A stretch of 36,661 nucleotides of DNA. Source: Streptosporangiaceae bacterium. GTDB lineage: Bacteria; Actinomycetota; Actinomycetes; Streptosporangiales; Streptosporangiaceae. The DNA lies in the NCBI GenBank assembly GCA_025964695.1, contig JAOPYK010000295.1, forward strand, positions 1-36,661, in the 5' to 3' direction. The notes beneath the pieces are model-generated. The model was not told the DNA's origin. It did no database searches and saw only the letters and a program-made list of their open reading frames with translations. A program made the position numbers and the translations under genes. Below are positions 22,983 through 29,925 of this stretch, one piece after another; the stretch's first letter is position 1; each line of letters opens with the position of its first letter.

Positions 22983-23407
22983 CGGGGCGCGGGAAGCGGA
23001 TGAGAGCGGACCCGGCGGCTGATCTGGACCTGCTGGCCAGGGCCGTGCGCGAGGCCGGGTTCGAGTGCGTACGGCGCGGCGACGGCGGCCTGCTGCGGGT
23101 GCGCGTATGGCACCCGGCCCTGCCGGGCTTCGGGGAGAGCGTCAGCACCGTGCCCGGTCCCGGAGGCATGCAGCCGTGGTTCCGTTGCTCGTCGGGCACG
23201 CTGCTCGCGCCCTGCGGCGACCCGGCCGGCGCGGCAGCACACGTCGTCCGGCTGCTGGCGCCCTTCGTTCCGCCTCCCGGCACGGGCGAGGCGATCGGCG
23301 CGGGGGAAGCGGTGACGAGCCTGACGCCCGGCGCGGGGGGGCAGGCCGGATCGCCTCCGGCGGCCCGCGGTTTCGCGGGCCGCCGGAGGATGGTCAGTTC
23401 CGCGTGA
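22979..23407 (+). CDS. Small hypothetical protein (142 aa), coupled to the preceding gene
   Basis: Translation starts at ATG 22979, overlapping the previous stop. Residues 10-100 look like a globular domain (a helix LDLLARAVREAGFECV, strands LLRVRVW and VSTVPG, then WFRCSSGTLLAPCGD with two Cys, and a helix AAAHVVRLL). The C-terminal 40 residues are Gly/Ala/Pro-rich, and their codons include the whole terminator hairpin 23354-23389. The gene converges on the TPP enzyme and overlaps its end by 14 bases. I do not recognise the family. The tail through a terminator suggests that the functional part ends near residue 100-120. Confidence 0.65.
   Translation: MTGRGKRMRADPAADLDLLARAVREAGFECVRRGDGGLLRVRVWHPALPGFGESVSTVPGPGGMQPWFRCSSGTLLAPCGDPAGAAAHVVRLLAPFVPPPGTGEAIGAGEAVTSLTPGAGGQAGSPPAARGFAGRRRMVSSA
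23354..23389. terminator. Perfect 16-bp inverted repeat, bidirectional terminator
   Basis: CCTCCGGCGGCCCGCG (23354-23369) and its exact reverse complement (23374-23389) flank a GTTT loop. It lies where two convergent genes meet, within the last codons of the plus-strand gene and just beyond the TPP enzyme stop. It is probably a strong GC-type terminator for both strands. Confidence 0.65.
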
Positions 23408-25106
23408 TGTGCACGTCGACGACCGCGGACCGTCCCGAGTCGATGGCCTGCAGGCCGCGTCGCAGGGCCGGGATCAGCTCCGCGCGCTCGCGCACCCGCT
23501 CGCCGTCGGCGTGGCAGGCACGGGCCACCGCGGCGAAGTCGGGCGGTTGGCTGAACCGCGTTCCCACCGCGTCACCTCGTGCGGCCGAAAGCCCCTCGGG
23601 AAAGAGCTCGAAGACCGGGAGCCTGCTCGCCCGGTAGCCGTCGTTGTTCAGCACGACCGCCAGGATCGGCGCGTCCACCTCGGCGGCCAGGCACAGCGCG
23701 GCCGTCGGGACGCCGAACATGAAGCTGCCGTCCCCCACCACGGCCACCACCCGGCGACCGGGCGAGGCCAGGCTGACGCCGACCGCGCCGCCGAGCCCCC
23801 AGCCCAACCCGGGGCTGCCGGTGCCGTACAGCGTGCCGGGCAGGCTGCGTTCCAGGGCCTGATGGAGCGCGCCGGCGCTGGTGACGGCCTCCTCCACCAC
23901 GATGTCGTCCTGGCGGAGGAGCGAGTTCAGCGCCTCGACGGCCTCGTGCGCGGTGATGGGCCCCTCGGGCTCGGCGGTGGGAGCGGTGCGGGCCACCGGA
24001 GGATGCTCGGGAGTCTCGCCGCCCAGTTCTTCCAGATGCCGCACCAGCTGGCCGAGCGCGGTCGCGCCGTCGGCGGTCACCGCGAGGTCGACCGGGAAGG
24101 TCCACAGCGGCATGTCCGTCTTCAGCGGGTCGGCATCGAGGTGGATGATCGTGGCGTCGTCGCCGGGCCGGGTGAACTTCGGAATCCAGGGCACGTCACA
24201 GTCGACGACGAGGATCACGTCGGCGTCCCGGACGAGCCGCTGCGCCTCCGCGGCCGACCGTACGCTCATCGGGTGCGACGAGGCGATGTTGACGCAGCCG
24301 CTCTCGGCGGTGTCGATGACGCGGATCCCGGCGAGGTCGGCCAGCCGGGTCACGGCGTCGAAGCCCTCCGGGCGCCGCCCGACCTTCGAGGTGACCAGCA
24401 GCGGACGCTCGGCCGCGGTCAGCCGTTCGGCGATCCAGCGCACCGTCTCGGCGTCGGCGGCCGGCGGGCGCGCCACCGCGTACCCGCTCGTCCGGCCGAG
24501 GTCGCGGGCCGGTGGATCCATCAAGACGTCCCGGGAGACCATGAGGTAGGCCGCGCCCGGCCGGCCACCGGTGGCCACCTGCACCGCGCGGCCGATGGCC
24601 CTCGGCAGCATGTCCGCCCGGGTGATCTCCATCACCCACTTGGCGTAACCGCGGACGATCCCCGCCTGGTCGGGCACGTCCTGCTGCCAGTGGATGGTGT
24701 GCGACCGGCCTCCCGGGGAGTCCGGGTCCTCCCCGTACGGTGTCTTGCCGGCGATGACGATCACCCCGGCCCGGTCGCGCATCACGTTGTGCATCATGGC
24801 GCCGAGGTTCTGGGTGCCCACGTCGACGTGCACGAAGACGCACTGCGGCCGCCGGGTCACCTGCCAGTACCCGTGCGCGGCGGCCAGCGCGACCGACTCG
24901 AACGAGCAGATGACGATCCGCGGGATGGTGACCTTGGCCTCGGTGAGCACGGCGGCCGCCTCCTGAAGCGGAGCCGAGTCCGTGCCCGGGTTGAGGAAGA
25001 GATGCTCGACCTCGTGCTCGCCGAGCAGCCACAACAGATGCTCGGCGGTCGTCGCCGGCCGGAAGTCGTCCACGCAGTTCTCCTCACACACAACGGTGGC
25101 TGTCAC
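23394..25106 (-). CDS. Thiamine-pyrophosphate-requiring enzyme (acetolactate synthase/decarboxylase-like)
   Basis: The 570-residue protein has the three-domain TPP-enzyme layout. The N-terminal PYR domain includes Glu70 in CSFESVALAAAHGYW (the ring-activating glutamate) and TQNLGAMMHN. The middle domain contains VILVVDCDVPWIP. The C-terminal PP domain has the diphosphate-binding motif GDGSFMFG (458-465) through LNND (NN at 487-488). The family includes acetolactate synthase, benzoylformate decarboxylase and oxalyl-CoA decarboxylase relatives. I cannot see a residue pattern that fixes the reaction. The start is GTG 25106, followed by a short cysteine-containing leader (VVCEENCVDD). No small regulatory ilvN-type gene is nearby, which argues against a true acetolactate synthase. 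Confidence 0.9.
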   Translation of the reverse strand: MTATVVCEENCVDDFRPATTAEHLLWLLGEHEVEHLFLNPGTDSAPLQEAAAVLTEAKVTIPRIVICSFESVALAAAHGYWQVTRRPQCVFVHVDVGTQNLGAMMHNVMRDRAGVIVIAGKTPYGEDPDSPGGRSHTIHWQQDVPDQAGIVRGYAKWVMEITRADMLPRAIGRAVQVATGGRPGAAYLMVSRDVLMDPPARDLGRTSGYAVARPPAADAETVRWIAERLTAAERPLLVTSKVGRRPEGFDAVTRLADLAGIRVIDTAESGCVNIASSHPMSVRSAAEAQRLVRDADVILVVDCDVPWIPKFTRPGDDATIIHLDADPLKTDMPLWTFPVDLAVTADGATALGQLVRHLEELGGETPEHPPVARTAPTAEPEGPITAHEAVEALNSLLRQDDIVVEEAVTSAGALHQALERSLPGTLYGTGSPGLGWGLGGAVGVSLASPGRRVVAVVGDGSFMFGVPTAALCLAAEVDAPILAVVLNNDGYRASRLPVFELFPEGLSAARGDAVGTRFSQPPDFAAVARACHADGERVRERAELIPALRRGLQAIDSGRSAVVDVHITRN

Positions 25107-25400
25107 TACGTACCGAGATCAAATACCTGAAGCGTAGAAGATGGACCACCGCACCGCCCCCACGTTGGGACGCTCGCGCGAGATAGCCTGAGGCCGATCC
25201 ACCGGTACTCACCGCGGTTGCGTCCCGGGTGGACGCATAGCAAGATCTGCACTCGCGGCCGTGCCGAGCCGTCCCCCGACCTTCCGACCGGTGACACGTC
25301 GCGGCAGGAGTGTGAACGGTGCCCCCCGACCTCGAGGACGAAGGTGCCAACGGTGCCGCGCATCGGGCACCGGAGCCCGGGAACGCGCGGCCGGCGGTCC
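25107..25400. other. Intergenic stretch upstream of the TPP enzyme
   Basis: No gene is supported. The first 40 bases are comparatively AT-rich (ATCAAATACCTGAAG) and probably hold the promoter of the minus-strand TPP enzyme. The rest looks like degraded coding sequence leading into the phosphatase fragment. Confidence 0.4.
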
Positions 25401-25595
25401 GTGCGGTTCACCGGCGACGAGGTGCAGCTCGCGCAGGAGATGGCCGCCCACGCGGCCCGCTGCCTGGACAACGCCCGCTTGTACGGCCGGGAGCGTGCTG
25501 CGGCACGGGCGTTGCAGGCCAGCCTGCTTCCCGGGAGGCTCGACGCCGTCCCGCGGGTGGAGATCGCCAGGCAGACCCCGGGCGGTGTCCCATGA
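25401..25595 (+). pseudogene. Fragment of a GAF-SpoIIE-type protein phosphatase
   Basis: About 60 codons read VRFTGDEVQLAQEMAAHAAR and then CLDNARLYGRERAAARALQ, ending ASLLPGRLDAVPRVEIA. This is the linker between the GAF domain and the PP2C/SpoIIE domain found in many actinomycete anti-sigma-antagonist phosphatases (DNARLY.RER..A..LQ.SLLP). The frame stops soon after, before any catalytic PP2C motif, and the GAF domain upstream is not recognisable. It is therefore a relic of a once much larger gene. The reading frame itself is intact over this piece, so the decay may be recent or the piece may have been left by a deletion. Confidence 0.7.
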
Positions 25596-25729
25596 CCACA
25601 GACGTACATGAGCCCATGGACAGCTCCGATTGGTCGTCCGGAGTCGACCCGACCAAGGCCGGTGTGGCCGATTCCAGCCGCTTCTGGTTCCTGGGCGGCG
25701 TCGGCGTCAAGAAGGGGCAGGAGTCCTGA
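25592..25729 (+). CDS. 45-residue peptide gene directly upstream of an MFS transporter
   Basis: MTTDVHEPMDSSDWSSG begins an acidic, Ser/Asp-rich first half. The second half is hydrophobic and then basic: SSRFWFLGGVGVKKGQES. Third codon positions are about 85% G or C, like real genes nearby. It ends 4-25 bp before the transporter start (depending on the start chosen), so an operon is likely. The polar-leader / hydrophobic-core pattern resembles a ribosomal peptide precursor, but no modification enzyme is adjacent and the peptide has no Cys. It could also be an unrelated small protein or a chance ORF after the pseudogene. No named family is recognised. Confidence 0.45.
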   Translation: MTTDVHEPMDSSDWSSGVDPTKAGVADSSRFWFLGGVGVKKGQES

Positions 25730-25754
25730 CGCGGTGCGACCGGGAAGGCTGAAC

Positions 25755-26966
25755 GTGGGAGAACGACGCGCCCGCCTCTGGTCAGTGGGGCTGATCGTGC
25801 TGGTCGCGCTCAACCTGCGGCCGGCCATCACGGCCGTGGGACCGCTGCTCACCGACATCCGCACCGGCCTGGGCCTTTCCAGTGCCACCGCCGGGGCCCT
25901 GACCACCCTGCCCGTGCTGTGCTTCGGCGCCTTCGGGCTGCTCACCCCGGCACTGCGGCACCGGTTCCGCGGAGAGGTCCTGCTGGTCGCCGGCATGATC
26001 CTGCTCACCGCCGGGCTGCTGGTGCGCACCGTGCCGTCGCTCGCCGCGCTGTTCGCCGGCACCCTCGTCGCGGGGATCGCCATCAGCGTCTGCAACGTCA
26101 CCGTGCCCGCCGTCATCAAGCGCGACCACCCCGGTAACGTCACGTTCGTCACGGCCGTCTACTCCACCGCCCTGACCGTCGGAGCGGCCATCGCGTCCGG
26201 CATCGCGGTGCCCATCAAGGACACCGCCGGCGGCGGCTGGCGGCTGCCTCTCGGGCTGCTGGCCATCCCCGCGCTGCTCGCGGGCCTGGCCTGGGTGCCC
26301 CGCGCCCGCCGCGGCGGCGGCCGTCCCCCCGCTGAGACGGGCACCCCGCCGCCGCTGTGGCGCGACCGGCTGGCCTGGCAGGTGACCGCGTTCATGGGGC
26401 TGCAGTCACTGCTGGCGTACGTCGTCTTCGGCTGGCTCCCGACGATCTGCCAGGACCGGGGCCTGACCGAGGCCCATGCGGGACTCGTCCTGGCGGTCTC
26501 CAGCTTCGTGCAGGCCATCGGCTCCCTGATCGTGCCGGCGGTCGACCGGCGGCTGCGCGACCAGCGCCCGCTCGTCGCCGCGGTCGGGGTGCTGACCGTC
26601 GCCGGGTTCGCCGGGATCGCCTGGGCGCCCACCGGCCTGATCTGGGTGTCGGCCGTCGTGCTGGGCCTGGGTCAGGGGTCGGGGTTCGCGCTCGCGCTCG
26701 CGTTCATCGGGCTGCGTGCCGGTGACGCGCAGGTCACCGCGCGGCTGTCCGGCATGGCCCAGGGCGTCGGTTATCTCATCGCGGCGACCGGCCCGTTCAC
26801 ATTCGGCATACTGCACGACGTCACCGGCGGGTGGAACGTTCCGGTCGGCATGGCGGTCGGCGTCGCCGTGCTCGAGGTCGTCCCGGGCCTAGCGGCCGGC
26901 CGCGCCCGCACCATCCGCCACGTCACCGCCGAGACCGCGGCACCGGCGGGCACCGGCCGATCCTGA
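25755..26966 (+). CDS. MFS transporter, CynX/NimT type
   Basis: The protein has about 403 residues and twelve hydrophobic helices. The CynX-type first helix is evident: LIVLVALNLRPAITAVGPLL. Conserved positions follow at GALTTLPVLCFGAFGLLTP, FGWLPTICQDRGL and GLGQGSGFALALAFIGLR. The family exports or imports cyanate, nitroimidazole-like compounds and other small molecules; the substrate here is unknown. I chose GTG 25755 with GGGAAGG six bases upstream; GTG 25734 would add seven residues. It is preceded by the 45-residue peptide gene on the same strand. The C-terminus is a short Arg/Thr-rich tail. Confidence 0.92.
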   Translation: MGERRARLWSVGLIVLVALNLRPAITAVGPLLTDIRTGLGLSSATAGALTTLPVLCFGAFGLLTPALRHRFRGEVLLVAGMILLTAGLLVRTVPSLAALFAGTLVAGIAISVCNVTVPAVIKRDHPGNVTFVTAVYSTALTVGAAIASGIAVPIKDTAGGGWRLPLGLLAIPALLAGLAWVPRARRGGGRPPAETGTPPPLWRDRLAWQVTAFMGLQSLLAYVVFGWLPTICQDRGLTEAHAGLVLAVSSFVQAIGSLIVPAVDRRLRDQRPLVAAVGVLTVAGFAGIAWAPTGLIWVSAVVLGLGQGSGFALALAFIGLRAGDAQVTARLSGMAQGVGYLIAATGPFTFGILHDVTGGWNVPVGMAVGVAVLEVVPGLAAGRARTIRHVTAETAAPAGTGRS

Positions 26967-27039
26967 CCGGGTACGGGCCCGGCACGGGGCGCCCGGCCGC
27001 GTACCGGGACCCGGCCGGTCGGTGCCAGACTTGCTTCTC

Positions 27040-27273
27040 GTGACCGATACGCCTGCCGAGACACCGCAGTGTTCCTTCAAGGACTGCCGCGCCACTGCCA
27101 CCTGGGCCCTGCGCTGGAACAACCCCAAGCTGCACACCCCGGAACGGCGCAAGATCTGGCTGGCCTGCGACGACCACCGCGAGCACCTCTCGACCTTCCT
27201 GAACGTCCGCGGCTTCCTACGCGACGTGGTCGCGTTCGACGACCTCACCGAGGCGGAACGCGGACCGCTGTGA
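27040..27273 (+). CDS. Small conserved actinobacterial protein with Cys/His zinc-type motif
   Basis: The 77-residue product contains CSFKDC (Cys11, Cys16), a central WALRWNNPKLHTPERRKIW, then LACDDHREH (Cys43, His46, His49) and FLNVRGFLRDVV. The spacing of Cys and His suggests a single zinc site. I recognise the pattern as a widely conserved small actinobacterial protein, often wrongly labelled acetone carboxylase. GTG 27040 is preferred because homologues begin close to the first Cys; GTG 27022 is an in-frame alternative. Function unknown. The MFS gene ends about 75 bp upstream. Confidence 0.82.
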   Translation: MTDTPAETPQCSFKDCRATATWALRWNNPKLHTPERRKIWLACDDHREHLSTFLNVRGFLRDVVAFDDLTEAERGPL

Positions 27274-27325
27274 ATCGTGCGTACGATCCGCCGGGAGCCG
27301 GTGACGCCGAAATGATCGGCCCAGG

Positions 27326-27353
27326 ACCGTCACCATCAGACCGTTACCGTCAG
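27326..27353 (+). repeat. Two-copy 14-bp direct repeat
   Basis: ACCGTCACCATCAG is followed immediately by ACCGTTACCGTCAG (12 of 14 identical). It lies in the short convergent gap before the DUF6457 gene. Confidence 0.5.
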
Positions 27354-27363
27354 GAGGAGGGCC

Positions 27364-27381
27364 GCCGGAGGTCACTCCGGC
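27364..27381. terminator. Short hairpin at the end of the DUF6457 gene
   Basis: GCCGGAG (27364-27370) and CTCCGGC (27375-27381) form a 7-bp stem with a GTCA loop. The stop codon of the DUF6457 gene lies in the loop region. It sits between convergent genes and may terminate the mobA-containing operon. Confidence 0.4.
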
Positions 27382-27623
27382 TGGGCCGGTGGCCGCTTCT
27401 CCCCCTGCCAGCCCAAGGCCAGCTCGCTGAGCCGGCCGGCGGCGGCACCGGGGTCGGCGCCGCGGCCGACCGCCAGCCCGAGCAGGTAGGCCGTCAGCGG
27501 CGCTCCGGGGCGGGCCACCCCGTGCGCGACGTCCCGGGCCAGGTCCAACACCAGATCGCGGTCCACGCTGGCCCGGTTCACACCGAGCTCCAGGCAGACG
27601 ACGTCCAGCCACTCCTCCAGCAT
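27372..27623 (-). CDS. DUF6457 protein, mobA partner
   Basis: The 83-residue protein reads MLEEWLDVVCLELGV at the start, then VLDLARDVAHGVARPGAPLT and AYLLGLAVGRGADP. This matches the small helical DUF6457 domain that in some Streptomyces is fused to the C-terminus of MobA-like proteins. Here it is a separate gene whose ATG 27623 lies 70 bp after the mobA stop, with GGAGG six bases before the ATG. The domain probably helps molybdopterin guanylyltransfer or delivery to target enzymes, which is inference from fusion and neighbourhood. The C-terminal tail after about residue 72 is Pro/Gln-rich. Confidence 0.85.
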   Translation of the reverse strand: MLEEWLDVVCLELGVNRASVDRDLVLDLARDVAHGVARPGAPLTAYLLGLAVGRGADPGAAAGRLSELALGWQGEKRPPAQPE

Positions 27624-27693
27624 CCACTTCCTCCGCCCTCGCGGCCGGGACGGCCGCGTATCCGACATCCTGCCCGCCCCAGGACGGAGTTGC

Positions 27694-28353
27694 CTACCGC
27701 TGCCCCGGCCCGTCGCCTCGGTTCCCGGGTTCCTGGCCGGTGCCGTGCGTGCGTCCGGCCGCGCCGAGCCGGCCGGCCCGGTCAAGGTCGGCGGGCGTGT
27801 CGCAGTCGAACCAGGCGGGCCGCTCCCCCGTGACCGGCGCCACCAGCGCCGGCTCCAGCGGGCCGAGCAGTCCCCGCAGGGAGCTCCCCCGGTAGTCCTG
27901 CAGCGCCGCACGGAGCGCGTCCGTACGCCACACCCCGGCCAGCCACTGCCGGTGGCCCTCGGTGTCGGCCAGCACGGCACCGGAGTGCCCCTGGGCGGCA
28001 TCGAGCATCCCGGTGAGATCCGCCGGGCGCAGGAACGGCAGGTCGGCGGCGAGCAGAGCCGTCCAGGGAGCCCGGACCGGTGGCATCCCCGCGCGCAACG
28101 CCGGGACCGGACCGCCGCCCGGGGGGTCCTCGCGGACGACCAGCGCGTGCGGCACCTCCTGCCGCGCCGGGCCGACGATGATCAGTCGTCCCGCGTCGGC
28201 CACGGCGTCGGCCACCCGGGCGATCAGCGACCGGCCGCCCACCAGGGCGCCCGGCTTGTCCGCGCCGCCCAGCCGCCGGGCGGCGCCGCCCGCCAGTACC
28301 ACGGCGTCGTAGCGGGCGCCGGCCGGGGAAGGCCCCGGCTCACTCCTGGACAT
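27694..28353 (-). CDS. mobA: Molybdenum cofactor guanylyltransferase (MobA-type)
   Basis: This enzyme joins GMP from GTP to molybdopterin to make the MGD cofactor. The 219-residue protein has the nucleotidyltransferase signature LAGGAARRLGGADKP (20-34), a switch segment REDPPGGGPVPALRAG (74-89), and the metal-binding AADLPFL (Asp104). The C-terminus is low-complexity Gly/Thr-rich and hydrophilic. It overlaps the DUF3467 gene upstream by 14 bp and is followed by DUF6457, so the three form one transcription unit. A related MobA-like CTP transferase (MocA) cannot be fully excluded, but the DUF6457 neighbour favours MobA. Confidence 0.88.
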   Translation of the reverse strand: MSRSEPGPSPAGARYDAVVLAGGAARRLGGADKPGALVGGRSLIARVADAVADAGRLIIVGPARQEVPHALVVREDPPGGGPVPALRAGMPPVRAPWTALLAADLPFLRPADLTGMLDAAQGHSGAVLADTEGHRQWLAGVWRTDALRAALQDYRGSSLRGLLGPLEPALVAPVTGERPAWFDCDTPADLDRAGRLGAAGRTHGTGQEPGNRGDGPGQR

Positions 28354-28651
28354 GCCCGCTCTTGCCGGTCTCCCGCTCGTAGGCGCTGAGGTTCTGCTCG
28401 AGGGTCTTCATGAGCTCCCAAACCTGGCTCGGCGGGATCCGCACCCGGGACACCACCCGCGCGGGGACATGCACATAGAGCGAGTCCGCCTCGAGATCCT
28501 GGGTCACCTCGGGCGGGCGTACCTCGGTGGCGAAGTCCAGGACGAAACAGTCCTGCGTGCGCCACACGGACACGAAGGCGGCGTACGCACCGACCTCGAC
28601 GTCGGGAGTCACCGTCATCTCGACCCGGTGTTCCAGGGGCTCGTCTGTCAC
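28340..28651 (-). CDS. DUF3467 domain protein
   Basis: The 103-residue product reads VGAYAAFVSVWRTQDCFVLDFA, followed by the SLYVHVPARVVSRVRIPPSQVWELM helix-strand segment typical of DUF3467. The family is small, beta-rich, cytoplasmic and of unknown function. It starts at GTG 28651 and overlaps mobA by 14 bp, so the products are translated together. The DUF3467 family occurs in many bacteria next to unrelated genes, so its link to molybdenum metabolism is only by position. Confidence 0.88.
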   Translation of the reverse strand: MTDEPLEHRVEMTVTPDVEVGAYAAFVSVWRTQDCFVLDFATEVRPPEVTQDLEADSLYVHVPARVVSRVRIPPSQVWELMKTLEQNLSAYERETGKSGHVQE

Positions 28652-28703
28652 GATCCCATTCCTACCGTCTTCAGCCGGCGTTCAGGCCGGAACACGCTGT
28701 CTC

Positions 28704-29693
28704 TCACCCGCCGATGGCGGACATCGGGCGGCTGGGCTGCAGGAAACTCGGGTCGTCGATGCCGTGACCGGCCCGTTTCATCCGCACGGCGGCGCGCCAC
28801 CGCTCCGCTAGCTCCTCGTCGCCGGCCCCCGATCGCATCGCGTCGCGCAGGTTCGACTCCTCCTGCGCGAACAGGCAGTTGCGGATCTGCCCGTCAGCGG
28901 TGAGCCGGACCCGGTCACACGCGCCGCAGAAGGGGCGGGTGACGGAGCCGATGACGCCGACCACGGCCGGGCCCCCGTCGACCAGGAAGGCCTCGGCGGG
29001 CGCGCTGCCGCGGGCCTCCGGCTCCTCCGGGACCAGCTCGTACGCCTGCTTCAGCCAGGCGAGGATCTCGTCGGCGGTCACCATGGTGTCACGGCGCCAG
29101 CCGTGCTGGGCGTCCAGCGGCATCTGCTCGATGAAGCGCAGCTGGTAGCCGCGGTCGAGGCAGTAGCGCAGCAGCGGGACGGCCTCGTGCTCGTTCATTC
29201 CGCGCATGAGCACGGTGTTGACCTTGACGGGGGCCAGCCCCGCCCGGACCGCCGCATCCAGCCCGGCGAGCACGTCCGCGAGCCGGTCCCGATGGGAGAG
29301 CGTGCGGAAGGTCTCCCGGTCCAGGGTGTCGAGCGAGACGTTGACCCGGTCCAGCCCCGCGTCGTGCAGCGTGGCGGCCAGCCGGTCCAGCCCGATGCCG
29401 TTGGTGGTGAGCGAGACCTGAGGGCGGGGCGCCAGCGCGGTGGTCGCCCGCACGATCTCGGCAAGGCCCCGTCGCAGCAGGGGCTCCCCGCCGGTGTAGC
29501 GGACCTCGGTGACACCGAGCCGCTCGACCCCGATACGGACCAGCCGTACGACCTCGTCGTCGGTGAGCAGCTGCGGCTTGGGCAGCCAGTCCAGGCCCTC
29601 CGCCGGCATGCAGTAGGTGCAGCGCAGATTGCACTTGTCCGTGAGGGAGACCCGCAGATCCGTCGCCACCCGCCCGAAGCCATCGACCAGCAC
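28704..29693 (-). CDS. moaA: GTP 3',8-cyclase MoaA
   Basis: MoaA is a radical SAM enzyme that starts molybdenum cofactor synthesis by rearranging GTP to 3',8-cyclo-7,8-dihydro-GTP. The 329-residue protein has the CNLRCTYC iron-sulphur motif (Cys21, Cys25, Cys28), the GGEPLL motif, and the second cluster Cys256, Cys259 and Cys273 (FCGACDRVRL...NCLF). It ends with SAIGG, the double-glycine tail needed for activity. Start GTG 29693 has AGGAGGAGG six bases upstream; an upstream in-frame extension would only translate the repeat region. It lies 52 bp upstream of the DUF3467-mobA unit on the same strand, so moaA may lead the operon. Confidence 0.95.
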   Translation of the reverse strand: MLVDGFGRVATDLRVSLTDKCNLRCTYCMPAEGLDWLPKPQLLTDDEVVRLVRIGVERLGVTEVRYTGGEPLLRRGLAEIVRATTALAPRPQVSLTTNGIGLDRLAATLHDAGLDRVNVSLDTLDRETFRTLSHRDRLADVLAGLDAAVRAGLAPVKVNTVLMRGMNEHEAVPLLRYCLDRGYQLRFIEQMPLDAQHGWRRDTMVTADEILAWLKQAYELVPEEPEARGSAPAEAFLVDGGPAVVGVIGSVTRPFCGACDRVRLTADGQIRNCLFAQEESNLRDAMRSGAGDEELAERWRAAVRMKRAGHGIDDPSFLQPSRPMSAIGG

Positions 29694-29708
29694 GGGCGTC
29701 CTCCTCCT

Positions 29709-29763
29709 ATGAAACCTGCTTCTGATGAAACCGTTTCTGATGAACCCTGATTCCGATGAGCCC
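29709..29763 (-). repeat. Four-copy 15-16 bp tandem repeat in the moaA leader
   Basis: On the minus strand the units are GGGCTCATCGGAATCA, GGGTTCATCAGAAAC, GGTTTCATCAGAAGCA and GGTTTCATAGGAGG. The last unit merges with the moaA ribosome site. Copies share a TCATC-GAA core and drift in the last bases. It does not look like a molybdenum cofactor riboswitch. It may be a slippage-prone tract or a protein-binding array setting moaA translation. Confidence 0.65.
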
Positions 29764-29925
29764 TGCGTGAAGCCACGCGAACCGTGGCCTGTGCTGCCCA
29801 AGCCTATGCGCAGCGGACGCGTCCCGGCCTGTCCGGGCCCGCCGGATCGGCCGGACGGAGATCCCCTTGACTGTCCGGGGCGGCCGGGCCACGGTGGGCA
29901 TCATCGCCTGATGGAGGAGATCTCA

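Noticed and set aside
25592-25729. Lasso peptide or lanthipeptide precursor identity for the 45-residue ORF
   Set aside because: There is no Cys for lanthionine rings, no Asp/Glu at ring positions 7-9 after a suitable Thr(-2) site, and no cyclase, dehydratase or leader peptidase gene nearby. Only an unspecified peptide gene can be supported.
29694-29801. In-frame N-terminal extension of moaA through the tandem repeats
   Set aside because: The extension is translated repeat sequence (GFIRNGFIRSRFHRRR-like), whereas GTG 29693 has a strong ribosome site and matches the usual MoaA start.
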